Counted from the stretch's first letter, positions 1 through 9,504 are shown. The stretch is DNA of 64,000 bases from Pontimicrobium sp. SW4 (GCF_039954625.1 NZ_CP157199.1:3224001-3288000), one strand, 5' to 3'. Notes: a model not told the origin generated them from the sequence alone. A program made the numbers and translations.

Positions 1-1
1 A

Positions 2-898
2 GGTCAAAAGCACATGATAGAGCGTTTGCTTATCGGTTTACTTGGACAAGGTCATATATTACTTGAAGGCGTTCCTGGGTTGGCAAAAACATTAGCAATT
101 AATACATTGTCGCAAGCTGTAGATGGTAGTTTTAGTAGAATACAATTTACACCAGATTTGTTGCCTGCAGATGTTGTTGGAACATTAATATACAACATAA
201 AAGAAAACGATTTTTCTATTAAAAAAGGACCAATCTTTGCAAATTTTGTATTAGCTGATGAGATTAACCGAGCGCCAGCAAAAGTGCAATCAGCTTTATT
301 AGAAGCAATGCAGGAAAAGCAAGTAACTATTGGTGATGAAACGTTTATTTTAGACAAACCATTTTTGGTAATGGCAACTCAAAACCCTGTAGAACAAGAA
401 GGGACTTATCCTTTACCTGAAGCACAGGTGGATCGTTTTATGCTAAAAACGGTTATTGATTATCCAAAAATGGATGAAGAACAACTTATAGTTCGCGCCA
501 ATTTAAGAGGAGGCTTCGAAAAAATTAATCCAGTGGTCTCAGTTACACAAATTCTTAATGCTCAAAAAGCAGTAAGAGAAGTTTATATGGACGAAAAAAT
601 TGAAAAATACATCTTGGATATTGTTTTCGCGACACGTTATCCAGAGAAATATAAATTAGCCGATTTAAAACCACTTATTTCATTTGGAGCATCTCCACGT
701 GGAAGTATTAATCTTGCAAACGCAGCAAAGTGTTATGCATTTATCAAGCGTAGAGGTTATGTGATTCCTGAAGATGTTCGTGCAGTTGTACATGATGTAT
801 TGCGCCACAGAATAGGTATTACTTATGAAGCCGAGGCAGAAAATGTGACTTCAGAAGACATCATCAATAAAATTGTTAACGAGATTGAAGTGCCATAA
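2..898 (+). CDS. MoxR-family AAA+ ATPase, 5' end cut off by the window
   Basis: MoxR ATPases act as chaperone-like partners of VWA-domain proteins encoded beside them. Counting from the first in-window ATG (position 14), Walker A (GVPGLAKT) is at residues 19-26 and Walker B/sensor region (ADEINRAP) at 81-88, followed by the typical ATQNPVEQEGTYPLPEAQ stretch. The reading frame is open back to base 2 and reads G-Q-K-H before that ATG, which matches the usual MoxR sequence ahead of its first helix, so the real start lies upstream of the window. It is the first gene of the Bat operon. Function in detail is unknown; family assignment is firm. Confidence 0.95.
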   Translation, partial: GQKHMIERLLIGLLGQGHILLEGVPGLAKTLAINTLSQAVDGSFSRIQFTPDLLPADVVGTLIYNIKENDFSIKKGPIFANFVLADEINRAPAKVQSALLEAMQEKQVTIGDETFILDKPFLVMATQNPVEQEGTYPLPEAQVDRFMLKTVIDYPKMDEEQLIVRANLRGGFEKINPVVSVTQILNAQKAVREVYMDEKIEKYILDIVFATRYPEKYKLADLKPLISFGASPRGSINLANAAKCYAFIKRRGYVIPEDVRAVVHDVLRHRIGITYEAEAENVTSEDIINKIVNEIEVP

Positions 899-910
899 TC
901 CCATCCTAAA

Positions 911-988
911 TCCTTCCCTTTGGGAAGGACTTTAAAAGGGTAGTTAAAAATTAAAGTTTTAAAAGCCCTTTCTCCTTTGGAGAGAGGG
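911..988. repeat. Two adjacent REP-like hairpins between moxR and the DUF58 gene
   Basis: The first hairpin (911-929) has an 8-bp perfect stem TCCTTCCC/GGGAAGGA with loop TTT. The second (966-988) pairs CCCTTTCTCC with GGAGAGAGGG around TTT, with one G-T wobble. They fill most of the 106-base gap in an operon that otherwise has tight spacing. They may be dispersed intergenic repeats or mRNA-processing sites; neither is followed by a T-run, so they are not terminators. Confidence 0.6.
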
Positions 989-1004
989 TTGGGAGAGAGG
1001 AAAA

Positions 1005-1871
1005 ATGGATACTAAAGAGTTACTAAAAAAAGTTCGAAAAATTGAGATTAAGACACGTCGTTTGTCTGATCACATATTTGGAGGAGAATACCATTCTACC
1101 TTCAAAGGGCGAGGTATGACCTTTAGTGAAGTACGTCAATATCAATATGGAGATGATGTGCGTAATATAGATTGGAATGTTACAGCTCGAACTAACGAAC
1201 CTCATATTAAGGTTTTTGAAGAAGAAAGGGAGCTGACCATGATGCTAATGGTAGATGTTTCAGGATCTGAATTGTTTGGAACAGTTAACCAATTTAAAAA
1301 TGAAATTGTTACAGAAATTGCGGCAACATTAGCTTTTTCTGCAACTCAAAACAATGATAAAATTGGACTTATTTTATTTTCGGATGAAGTGGAGCTATAT
1401 ATTCCACCAAAAAAAGGACGCTCTCATGTGTTGCGTATTATTCGTGAATTAATTGAGTTTCATCCAAAAAGTAAAAACACAAATTTTGCAGAAGCTTTGA
1501 AGTTTTTGTCAAATGTAATGAAGAAGAAAGCAATTGTTTTTGTACTAAGCGATTTTATTGTGGATGATTATGAACACACATTGAAAATTGCTGCAAAAAA
1601 ACACGACGTTACAGGAATTAGAGTGTATGATAAGCATGAAGAAAGCATTCCAAATCTTGGAATGGTCCAAATGCAAGATGAGGAAACAGGCGAGTTAATG
1701 TTAGTTAATACATCTTCAAAGAAAGTGCGATTGAACTACGGGAAATTTTATAATGAAAAAGTGAATTATTATAAGGATAGTTTTACAAAATCTGGAGCAG
1801 GAGTTATTGATTGTCGTGCCGATGAAAGTTATGTAAAAAAATTGTTAGGATATTTTAAGAGAAGAGGATAA
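1005..1871 (+). CDS. DUF58 domain protein of the Bat operon
   Basis: DUF58 proteins are VWA-like and are almost always encoded next to MoxR ATPases. The DUF58 signature (RQYQYGDDVRNIDWNVTAR) covers about residues 44-62, and a MIDAS-type metal site D-V-S-G-S follows at 84-88. At 288 residues it has the usual length and no membrane segment, so it is probably cytoplasmic. It is followed by the next gene within 10 bases, which indicates co-transcription. Its biochemical activity is not known. Confidence 0.92.
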   Translation: MDTKELLKKVRKIEIKTRRLSDHIFGGEYHSTFKGRGMTFSEVRQYQYGDDVRNIDWNVTARTNEPHIKVFEEERELTMMLMVDVSGSELFGTVNQFKNEIVTEIAATLAFSATQNNDKIGLILFSDEVELYIPPKKGRSHVLRIIRELIEFHPKSKNTNFAEALKFLSNVMKKKAIVFVLSDFIVDDYEHTLKIAAKKHDVTGIRVYDKHEESIPNLGMVQMQDEETGELMLVNTSSKKVRLNYGKFYNEKVNYYKDSFTKSGAGVIDCRADESYVKKLLGYFKRRG

Positions 1872-1878
1872 AAGAGTG

Positions 1879-3579
1879 ATGAATTATAAATTAGAAAATA
1901 TAGATTTTAAAGCAAAAAAGTATAGAACAATTGTTCTGTCTTTTTGCTTTGCGTTATTTTCAATAGTCTCATTTGCACAAAAAATATCTTCATCAATAGA
2001 TTCTACAACTATAAAAATTGGACAAGAATTAATTTTTAGTATTGAAGTTGAAGTAGATACCTCAAGCCTTGTTGTCTTTCCTGAAGGACAAACATTTTTA
2101 CCTTTGGAGATGATAGAATCCTACAAGGTAGATGCCACAAAACTAGGAGATCGCTTTAAATTAATTAAAAAATACGGACTCACACAATTTGATTCAGGAA
2201 CGTATACTATTCCTAGACAAAAAATATTGATAGGAGACTATGAAGCGTTTACGGACTCATTAAAAGTTGAGGTAAGGACTATAGAAGTTGATACGACGCT
2301 ACAGCCTTTGTATAGTATCAAACCAATTATTGAGGTAGATAAAAGTCCAAGCAAGTGGTGGCTGTATCTTCTTATTATAATTTTATCCTTAGCACTTGTA
2401 GCTTTTTTATTGTACTGGTTTATTTGGAGAGAAAAACCATTGACTGAAGAAGAAAAAGTAGCACTATTACCGCCTTATGAAAGAGCAAAATTGGCTTTAC
2501 TAGAACTAGATAAATCAGGATATCTTCAAAACGAAGAAATAAAAGAATATTATTCCGAACTAACAGGAATCATTAGAAAGTATCTTGACGAAAAAGTATA
2601 TGATCACGCATTAGAAAGTACTACCGAAGAACTAATAAACAGGTTGTATTTGTTAAAAGATGGAAATCAAATAGACCTTAGTAAAGAGGATATAAAAAAT
2701 ATTGACACCATTTTACGTCGTGCAGATTTAGTAAAGTTTGCAAAGTCTAAACCAGATAAAGAGTTGGCTATAATGGATAGAAATACCATTGATATGGAGA
2801 TTGACCACGTAAAAGAGTCGCTTCCAGAACCAACAGAAGAAGAACTATTAGCAGATTTAAAATATCAAGAAGAATTAGAAGAGAATAGAAGAAAAAGAAA
2901 AGTTGTTATTACAATTGTAGCGTCAATAGCCTTGTTAATTGCTACCTATATTGGCTTTGGAATGTATTTTGGATTTAAATATGTTAAGGATACTATTTTT
3001 GGGGATTCTAGTTTAGAACTCTTGGAAGAGAAAGATTGGGTAACAAGTGAATATGGAGCTCCAGGCGTTATTATTACGACACCTAAAGTGCTAGAACGAA
3101 AATCTAATAATTTACCCGAGCATCTAAAAGGCCAAATGCAAGTAGCAGCTTTTGGGTATGGCAATGCAAACACCAATTTTGATATTGCAGTTATTTCAAC
3201 AAAAATGGCTTCAACTGAACCTCCAGGAGGAGAGGAACAGGGAGACTCCAAAGAAGACGAAAATAAAATAGACCTTAGACAAGTTGCAGAAGCACATCTT
3301 AAAAACTTTGAGAATCGAGGCGCCAAAAACATTATTACTAAAAGTGAACAATTTATAACACCTAACGGTCAAGAAGGGATAAAAACTTTCGGGACAGCTG
3401 ATTTTGTTACTGAAAAAGGAAGCGAAGAAAGAGGGAATTATGTAATTCTTGGGTTTACAACTCAAAATCTATTACAAGAAGTAATTTTAGTTTGGAAAAA
3501 AGACGATGTATATGCCGACCAAATAATGGAGCGTATTTTAAACTCTATTGAATTAATTAAAATAGAAGACGAAGAATAA
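1879..3579 (+). CDS. Two-helix membrane protein of the Bat operon with DUF4381-like part
   Basis: This is the extra membrane protein found between the DUF58 protein and BatA in flavobacterial Bat operons. A signal sequence ending near SIVSFAQ is followed by a beta-rich exported part, a transmembrane helix at about 160-183 (WWLYLLIIILSLALVAFLL), a charged helical cytoplasmic part resembling DUF4381, a second helix at about 343-366 and a C-terminal exported or cytoplasmic domain of about 200 residues that I do not recognise. I chose ATG at 1879 over GTG at 1876. The extended C-terminal domain is longer than stand-alone DUF4381 proteins. The stop abuts batA directly. Confidence 0.8.
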   Translation: MNYKLENIDFKAKKYRTIVLSFCFALFSIVSFAQKISSSIDSTTIKIGQELIFSIEVEVDTSSLVVFPEGQTFLPLEMIESYKVDATKLGDRFKLIKKYGLTQFDSGTYTIPRQKILIGDYEAFTDSLKVEVRTIEVDTTLQPLYSIKPIIEVDKSPSKWWLYLLIIILSLALVAFLLYWFIWREKPLTEEEKVALLPPYERAKLALLELDKSGYLQNEEIKEYYSELTGIIRKYLDEKVYDHALESTTEELINRLYLLKDGNQIDLSKEDIKNIDTILRRADLVKFAKSKPDKELAIMDRNTIDMEIDHVKESLPEPTEEELLADLKYQEELEENRRKRKVVITIVASIALLIATYIGFGMYFGFKYVKDTIFGDSSLELLEEKDWVTSEYGAPGVIITTPKVLERKSNNLPEHLKGQMQVAAFGYGNANTNFDIAVISTKMASTEPPGGEEQGDSKEDENKIDLRQVAEAHLKNFENRGAKNIITKSEQFITPNGQEGIKTFGTADFVTEKGSEERGNYVILGFTTQNLLQEVILVWKKDDVYADQIMERILNSIELIKIEDEE

Positions 3580-4587
3580 ATGTTTGAAGGAATAGACTTT
3601 TTAAATAAACAAATGTTTTGGGCATTCTTAGTAATACCTTTAGCTATTTTATGGCATGTATTTAAATATAAAAAGCAAACAGCTGAGTTTAAAATTTCTA
3701 GCATTAAAGGATTTAAAACAGGAAACTCGTTGTTGCCAAAATTTAGACATATTTTATTCCTATTACGTTTAGTTGCTTTGGCATTATTAATTACTGCTTT
3801 AGCACGACCACAAACGGTTGATGTGTCCACAAAAACAAAAACAACGCGAGGTATAGATATTGTGATGGCAATAGATGTATCTGCAAGTATGTTGGCAAAA
3901 GATTTAAAACCAAATAGATTAGAAGCTTTAAAAACTGTTGCAGCAGAGTTTATTAATGGAAGACCTAACGACAGAATTGGGCTTGTAGAATATGCTGGAG
4001 AAAGCTATACAAAGACACCAATTACAAGCGACAAATCTATCGTTTTACGCTCTTTAAGAGATATTAAGTACAATACAATTATTGATGGAGGAACAGCGAT
4101 TGGAATGGGATTAGCAACAGCTGTAAATAGGATAAAAGACAGTAAAGCAAAAAGTAAAATTATCATTTTATTGACAGATGGTGTAAACAATGCAGGATTT
4201 ATAGATCCAAGCACAGCTAGTGAATTAGCTTTAGAATATGGAATTAAAACCTATACGATAGGTTTAGGTACAAACGGAATGGCATTGTCGCCAATTGCTC
4301 AAAGCCAATCAACAGGGCAGTTTCAATATGGCAGAGTACAAGTTGAAATTGATGAAGAGCTATTAAAAGAGATAGCAAATGTTACAGGAGGACAATATTT
4401 TAGAGCAACCGATAATAGAAAATTAAAAGAAATTTATAAAGAGATTGATAAATTAGAAAAAACAGATGTCGAAGAATTTAAGTTCTATAATTACGAAGAA
4501 AAATACCGTCCATTAGTGTTATTCGCAGGCATATTATTGTTAATAGAACTATTATTACGATTTACAATTTTTAGAAGCTTTGTATAA
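3580..4587 (+). CDS. batA: BatA, membrane-anchored VWA protein
   Basis: BatA is a von Willebrand A protein of the Bacteroides aerotolerance (Bat) operon, thought to work with BatB and the TPR proteins in the cell envelope. Two N-terminal membrane helices lie at about 11-27 and 57-75, the VWA domain begins at about 93 with an intact MIDAS D99-V-S-A-S103, and a C-terminal helix is at about 312-330. The start immediately follows the stop of the preceding gene. A direct role in oxygen tolerance was claimed in Bacteroides but the mechanism is unresolved. Confidence 0.93.
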   Translation: MFEGIDFLNKQMFWAFLVIPLAILWHVFKYKKQTAEFKISSIKGFKTGNSLLPKFRHILFLLRLVALALLITALARPQTVDVSTKTKTTRGIDIVMAIDVSASMLAKDLKPNRLEALKTVAAEFINGRPNDRIGLVEYAGESYTKTPITSDKSIVLRSLRDIKYNTIIDGGTAIGMGLATAVNRIKDSKAKSKIIILLTDGVNNAGFIDPSTASELALEYGIKTYTIGLGTNGMALSPIAQSQSTGQFQYGRVQVEIDEELLKEIANVTGGQYFRATDNRKLKEIYKEIDKLEKTDVEEFKFYNYEEKYRPLVLFAGILLLIELLLRFTIFRSFV

Positions 4588-4646
4588 ATATAGAATAAAG
4601 AGAAAAGAATTAAGAACAAAGACAAAAGCGAATGTACGAACCAAGT

Positions 4647-4678
4647 AACTGAATACTGTTACTGTAAACTGAATACTG
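4647..4678. repeat. 12-base direct repeat between batA and batB
   Basis: AACTGAATACTG occurs at 4647-4658 and 4667-4678, a 20-base period, in the 97-base batA-batB gap. The left part of the gap is purine-rich simple sequence. No terminator or promoter is evident. Confidence 0.6.
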
Positions 4679-4684
4679 AAAAGG

Positions 4685-5722
4685 ATGTATCAAATAGAAG
4701 AAAAAATATGGTTTTGGCTACTACTTATCATTCCAGTGATAGTGGTTCTCTTTTTGGTGCTTCAAATTTGGAAAAGACGTGTGCAAAAAAGATTTGCAAA
4801 TGACCATTTATTAAAACGCTTAAGCCCAAATAGATCCACTTTTAAGTCAATATTAAAAGTAATGGTTTTATCCTTAGCTTTTGCATGTTTAACAATTGCT
4901 ATGGTAAATCCTAAAATTGGAACTAAGCTAGAAACCATTAAGCGTCAAGGAGTAGATATTGTTTTTGCAGTCGATGTTTCTAAAAGTATGTTAGCAGAAG
5001 ATATTGCACCCAACAGGCTCGAAAAATCTAAACAATTAGTTACTCAAATTATAAATAACCTTGCAAGCGATAGAGTTGGTATTATCGCTTACGCAGGAAA
5101 AGCTTTTCCGCAACTGCCAATTACTACCGATTATGCTTCGGCAAAAATGTTTTTGCAAAGTATGAATACGGATATGCTGTCTTCTCAAGGAACAGCAATA
5201 GATGAAGCAATTCAATTAGCAAAAACGTATTATGATGATGAAGAGCAAACAAACAGAGTACTCATTATTATTTCAGATGGAGAAGATCACAGCAATATTG
5301 CAACCTCAATAGCCGAAGAAGCTAGCGATGAAGGCATTAAAATATTTACGATTGGTGTGGGTGAGAAGAAAGGAGCTCCAATACCAATTAAACGAAATGG
5401 TATTACCCTTAATTATAAAAAAGACAATCAAGGAGAAACCGTTATTACTAAGTTAAACGAAGAAACATTAATTGACATAGCCAAAGAAGCTAACGGACAA
5501 TATATTAATGGCAACAATACTTCCGAAGTCGTTGAAACTATCCGAGATATTTTAAATAACATGGATAAAAAGGAGTTTGAAGCTAAACAGTTTGCAGAGT
5601 ATAAAGATCAATTTCAATGGTTTTTAGCATTTGGAATTTTCTTTTTATTAGTAGATATATTTTTGCTAGAACGTAAAACAGCATGGTTAAACCGTTTAAA
5701 TTTATTTAACGAAAACTTATGA
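4685..5722 (+). CDS. batB: BatB, membrane-anchored VWA protein
   Basis: BatB is a paralogue of BatA with the same plan: helices at about 9-27 and 58-74, a VWA domain with MIDAS D97-V-S-K-S101, and a C-terminal helix near 317-335. Both keep the DVS.SMLA.D..PNRLE block, which shows the pair arose by duplication. The MIDAS is intact in both, so metal-dependent ligand binding is expected. The 97-base gap upstream is unusual for this operon; the downstream gene starts 65 bases after this stop. Confidence 0.93.
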   Translation: MYQIEEKIWFWLLLIIPVIVVLFLVLQIWKRRVQKRFANDHLLKRLSPNRSTFKSILKVMVLSLAFACLTIAMVNPKIGTKLETIKRQGVDIVFAVDVSKSMLAEDIAPNRLEKSKQLVTQIINNLASDRVGIIAYAGKAFPQLPITTDYASAKMFLQSMNTDMLSSQGTAIDEAIQLAKTYYDDEEQTNRVLIIISDGEDHSNIATSIAEEASDEGIKIFTIGVGEKKGAPIPIKRNGITLNYKKDNQGETVITKLNEETLIDIAKEANGQYINGNNTSEVVETIRDILNNMDKKEFEAKQFAEYKDQFQWFLAFGIFFLLVDIFLLERKTAWLNRLNLFNENL

Positions 5723-5787
5723 TATATTCACGTAAAAAAATATTATTATTCGGTAAGTTTTTTCAAATTCAAAGAGAACTATTTGTT

Positions 5788-6603
5788 ATGAAACATTTAT
5801 TATTCTTCATATTAATCTTTTCTGTTTCTAGTGTGTTTTCACAGGAAAAAGATAAAGCGTTACAAAAATCTAACGATTTTGTGTATCAAGGAAATACCTT
5901 GATTGAAGATGATTTTATTTCAGCAGAAAAAGAATATAGAAAAGCTATTTCTAAAAAACCTAGTAATGCCGTAGGAGCCTATAATTTAGGAAATGCCTAT
6001 TACGAAACAAAAAACTATGATGAAGCCTTATTAAGACATATCGAAGCTGCTAATGTTGCTAAAACCAAAGAAGAAAAGCATAGAGCATTTCACAATGTAG
6101 GCAATACTTTAATGAAGCAAAAAAAGTGTAAAGAAGCAGTAGAGGCTTATAAAAATGCACTAAGAAATAATCCAAATGATGAAGAATCAAGATACAACCT
6201 TGTAGTTGCCAAAGAATGTGCTAAAGAGCAGCAGCAAAACGAAGATAAAAATAAGGATAAGGACAAAAAAGACGAAGACAAAGAAGACGAGAAGAAAGAG
6301 GACAAAGAAAAGGAAGATGATGGTGAGAAAAAAGATGAGAATAAAGATGAAGGCGATCAAGACAAAAAAGATGGTGATGATGAAAAGGATGATCAAGGAA
6401 AGCCTAAAGATGATGAAAATAAAAAGAAAGACGGCGATCCAAAAAATAAGAACGACAAACCACAGCAGCAACCAGGAAAATTATCGCCTCAGCAGGTTAA
6501 AAACTTGTTAGAAGCAATGAATAATGAAGAGAAAAAGGTGCAGCAAAAAATAAATGCAAAGAAAGCTCAAGGAAAGAAAGTAAAAGCCGAAAAAGATTGG
6601 TAA
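5788..6603 (+). CDS. batC: BatC, periplasmic TPR protein with a Lys/Glu/Asp-rich tail
   Basis: BatC carries tetratricopeptide repeats and is believed to bridge the Bat membrane proteins. I start it at ATG 5788, which gives a clean signal peptide (MKHLLFFILIFSVSSVFSQ); the frame is open upstream to ATG 5719 inside batB but that would bury the signal. TPRs with the AYNLGNAYYETKNYDEA pattern span about residues 45-150. Residues about 153-230 are an almost pure K/E/D/N/G tract and the last 40 residues are helical (SPQQVKNLLEAMNNEEKKVQ), as in other BatC proteins. The stop precedes batD by one base. Confidence 0.9.
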   Translation: MKHLLFFILIFSVSSVFSQEKDKALQKSNDFVYQGNTLIEDDFISAEKEYRKAISKKPSNAVGAYNLGNAYYETKNYDEALLRHIEAANVAKTKEEKHRAFHNVGNTLMKQKKCKEAVEAYKNALRNNPNDEESRYNLVVAKECAKEQQQNEDKNKDKDKKDEDKEDEKKEDKEKEDDGEKKDENKDEGDQDKKDGDDEKDDQGKPKDDENKKKDGDPKNKNDKPQQQPGKLSPQQVKNLLEAMNNEEKKVQQKINAKKAQGKKVKAEKDW

Positions 6604-6604
6604 A

Positions 6605-8374
6605 ATGAAACTCAAGCTCCATATAATTGCGTTCTTAATCACCTGTTTTGCATCAGCTCAAGTTACTTTTGAAGCAAAAGTTAGCAAGAAAAAATTAGGC
6701 ATAAACGAGCGTTTACGTATCGATTTTGTAATGAATAAGGATGGTGACAATTTCAATCCTCCAAGTTTTGAAAATTTTACAATTGTTGGAGGCCCAAGTC
6801 AAGCTATTAATAATTCATGGATAAATGGTGTTAGATCGTTTTCTAAAACCTATAGTTATTTTTTAGCACCAAAGAAGAGAGGAAAATTTACAATAGGGCA
6901 ATCGACTATCGAAATTGATGGAGAAATTTATAAAACGCTTCCAGTTACTATAGAGGTAACGGCAGCGATAGAAAAGCCAAAAGACCCTAATGATCCTAAT
7001 TATATTGCATCGCAAAGTATTCATTTAGTTGCCGAAGTATCCAAAACAAACCCTTATTTAAATGAAGCTATTACTGTTGTTTATAAACTATATATTTCCC
7101 CAAATACAGGAGTTGAAACATGGCGAGAATTAGACAATCCTAGGTATACCGATTTTTGGAGTCAGAATATTAATGTAAAGGAATTAAAGTTAATAAATAG
7201 TAAATATAACGGTGAAGATTATAGATATGTAGTGCTAAGAAAAACAGTGCTTTATCCTCAAAAAACAGGTAAGCTTAATATTGAACCATTAACATTGGAT
7301 GTTAAAGTACAAGTACCAACTAATAGACGGGATATTTTTGGCAGTAGATTGCTAAAAACAGTAAGTCGTACTGTGACAGCTGGGAGTAGGACGATTAATG
7401 TAAAAGCTTTACCAGAAGCAGGTAAGCCATTGGATTTTTCGGGTGCAGTTGGTAGTTTCGACTTCGAAGTATCTACAAACAAAAACGAGTTAAAAGCAAC
7501 AGAAGCATTACAAGCTACAGTAAAAGTTTCTGGAAAAGGAAATTTAAAGCTTTTTGAGCTTCCTAAATTAACCTTACCAAGCTCATTAGAAGTTTATGAA
7601 CCTGAACATAGCGAAAAGGTTTCTACAAACTTAACTGGAATGCAAGGCCAAATATCTGATACATATACTATCGTGCCCTCTTTCCAAGGAAAATACCCTA
7701 TACCAAGTGTATCGTTTTCCTATTTTGATTTGGAAACTAAAAAATATAAAACTATCACGTCTGATGAAGTTGTTGTAAACGTTAGCGAAGGGCCAATTAA
7801 TAACAATGAAGCCATTAATGAGAGTTCTTCATTAAATATGACAAAGCAACCAATAACTCAGTCTGGAGGGCAATTTATGTCGTTTAAAACTAAGACGAAT
7901 TTTATCCCTAAAGAACCATCATATTTCTTTAAATCTAGATTGTTTTGGATTTTACTATTAGTACCCTTTTTAGTTATTCCATTGGCAATTTTCTTAAGGC
8001 ATAAAAAAGAAGAGAGAGACAATGATGTTGTTGGGAACAAAGTTAGAACAGCCAATAAATTAGCTAGAAAATATTTAGGAGAAGCTAAAAAGACACTTGG
8101 AGACAAAGAAGCTTTTTATAATGCAATGGAACGAGCTTTACATAATTATTTAAAATCGAAGCTTCACATAGAAACAAGCGATTTTAGTAAGGATAAAATT
8201 CAAGAATTATTAATCAATAAATCTGTTAATAATGATGCAGTAATAGAGTTTATTGATTTACTAAAAAGCTGCGAATTAGCAAGGTATACACCTTTTTCTA
8301 ATGTTGAAATGCAGCAAGATTATAGTAAGGCAGCAAGAGTAATATCTATTATTGACAAGCAAATTAAACGATAG
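6605..8374 (+). CDS. batD: BatD, large single-pass envelope protein
   Basis: BatD has a signal peptide (MKLKLHIIAFLITCFASAQ), repeated immunoglobulin-like beta domains on the periplasmic side to about residue 435, one transmembrane helix at about 443-463 (LFWILLLVPFLVIPLAIFL) and a 125-residue cytoplasmic tail that resembles the tail of the earlier membrane protein at 1879 (both contain an A..Y...L...L pattern around a tyrosine-rich helix). Length of 589 residues is normal. It begins two bases after batC and is followed by batE one base after its stop, so translation is probably coupled. Confidence 0.9.
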   Translation: MKLKLHIIAFLITCFASAQVTFEAKVSKKKLGINERLRIDFVMNKDGDNFNPPSFENFTIVGGPSQAINNSWINGVRSFSKTYSYFLAPKKRGKFTIGQSTIEIDGEIYKTLPVTIEVTAAIEKPKDPNDPNYIASQSIHLVAEVSKTNPYLNEAITVVYKLYISPNTGVETWRELDNPRYTDFWSQNINVKELKLINSKYNGEDYRYVVLRKTVLYPQKTGKLNIEPLTLDVKVQVPTNRRDIFGSRLLKTVSRTVTAGSRTINVKALPEAGKPLDFSGAVGSFDFEVSTNKNELKATEALQATVKVSGKGNLKLFELPKLTLPSSLEVYEPEHSEKVSTNLTGMQGQISDTYTIVPSFQGKYPIPSVSFSYFDLETKKYKTITSDEVVVNVSEGPINNNEAINESSSLNMTKQPITQSGGQFMSFKTKTNFIPKEPSYFFKSRLFWILLLVPFLVIPLAIFLRHKKEERDNDVVGNKVRTANKLARKYLGEAKKTLGDKEAFYNAMERALHNYLKSKLHIETSDFSKDKIQELLINKSVNNDAVIEFIDLLKSCELARYTPFSNVEMQQDYSKAARVISIIDKQIKR

Positions 8375-8375
8375 T

Positions 8376-9140
8376 ATGGCAAGAAAAATAGGGTACATAC
8401 TAACATTTTTATTAAGCATTTCTTTAAGCGCTCAAAACGACGTGCTATTCGATGCTGGAAATAAATCATACAACGAAGGGAATTACCAAGAAGCAATAGA
8501 AAGTTATGAAAGAATCTTGAGTAACGATGTTCATTCAAGCGAATTGTATTTTAATCTTGGAAACGCTTACTATAAACTTAATAGAATAGCACCTAGTATT
8601 TATTATTATGAAAAAGCTTTGCAATTGTCTCCAAAAAACAAAGACATTAAAGCTAATTTGAGTTTTGCTCAAAACATGACTATAGATGATATTGAAGTTG
8701 TACCAGAAATTGGATTATCAAGAATAAGTAAAAATATCATTAACACCTTTAGTTTCGATACTTGGGCTCTGTTTTCGATAGGGTTAGTTATGGTTTTTGC
8801 AATTCTATTTTTAGGATATTATTTTTCAAGTGCTACTACAAAGAAGCGTTTAGCTTTTGTAATTAGTTCATCAGCAATTATTTTGTCAATGGTTTGTTTG
8901 TTCTTTGCTTATCAAAAATATCAATACGTACAAAAAGACAAGCCAGCAATAGTTTTTGCTAAAGAAACAGACATAAAAATAGATCCTAATTTACGAAGTG
9001 AAGTAGCTTTTACTTTACATGAAGGCACAAAAGTGCAAGTATTAGAGCGTTATGATGAAAATTGGGTGAAAATAAAACTTGCAGATGGTAAAACTGGTTG
9101 GATACCATTTGAAGATATTAAGTTGTTGAACAATATTTAA
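8376..9140 (+). CDS. batE: BatE, TPR and SH3 domain membrane protein
   Basis: The last Bat gene. ATG 8376 follows the batD stop by one base; an in-frame ATG at 8352 lies inside batD and would spoil the signal sequence (MARKIGYILTFLLSISLSAQ). Two or three TPRs occupy about residues 21-90 (ELYFNLGNAYYKLNRIAPS), two membrane helices follow at about 123-143 and 153-172, and a bacterial SH3 domain ends the protein (EGTKVQVLERYDENWVKIKL...GWIPFEDI). The TPR and SH3 parts are therefore separated by a hairpin membrane anchor. No terminator is visible after it. Confidence 0.9.
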   Translation: MARKIGYILTFLLSISLSAQNDVLFDAGNKSYNEGNYQEAIESYERILSNDVHSSELYFNLGNAYYKLNRIAPSIYYYEKALQLSPKNKDIKANLSFAQNMTIDDIEVVPEIGLSRISKNIINTFSFDTWALFSIGLVMVFAILFLGYYFSSATTKKRLAFVISSSAIILSMVCLFFAYQKYQYVQKDKPAIVFAKETDIKIDPNLRSEVAFTLHEGTKVQVLERYDENWVKIKLADGKTGWIPFEDIKLLNNI

Positions 9141-9173
9141 TATTTACTTAACAATTTTAACAAAATCAAAAAG

Positions 9174-9181
9174 TATATTTG
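9174..9181 (+). promoter_or_regulatory. Bacteroidetes -7 element TATATTTG
   Basis: A perfect TAnnTTTG box 17 bases before the ATG at 9199. No clear TTG lies at the right distance upstream, so this is a half-promoter match. Confidence 0.5.
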
Positions 9182-9198
9182 CTACTCAAATTTTTTAG

Positions 9199-9504
9199 AT
9201 GAATAAAACAATCGTAGCACTATTATTTACAGTTATATTTTTGGGGTTTACATTAGCACCAAATATACTTGCTGTGATTGACAATAACTATGATATTTCA
9301 ATCCTTGTTGATGCTCCTGAAGAAGAAAAAGGAGAAGAAAAAGGAGAAGAGAAAGGTAAAGACCTTAAAGTTAAAATTGTTTTAAAAGACAACGTAGACC
9401 ATGCAAACTATTATGGTTTAGTAAGCTTACGTAATATTCATTTTGAAAATTATAATTCTTTATTCAAAGAATTAACATCTCCTCCTCCTGAGCTAAACAT
9501 TTAA
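9199..9504 (+). CDS. Small secreted acidic protein, unknown function
   Basis: A 101-residue protein with a signal peptide or N-terminal anchor (LLFTVIFLGFTLAPNILAV), an acidic repeat (EEKGEEKGEEKGK at about 42-54) and a positively charged-to-neutral C-terminal half ending in PPPELNI. It has its own -7 box. It resembles short uncharacterised flavobacterial proteins that sit beside ion transporters, but I cannot name a family. It lies between the Bat operon and the SulP cluster and could belong to either. Confidence 0.7.
   Translation: MNKTIVALLFTVIFLGFTLAPNILAVIDNNYDISILVDAPEEEKGEEKGEEKGKDLKVKIVLKDNVDHANYYGLVSLRNIHFENYNSLFKELTSPPPELNI

Noticed and set aside
6187..6511. Open frames inside the Lys/Glu/Asp tract of batC
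   Set aside because: They arise from low-complexity sequence on alternative frames and have no plausible product.
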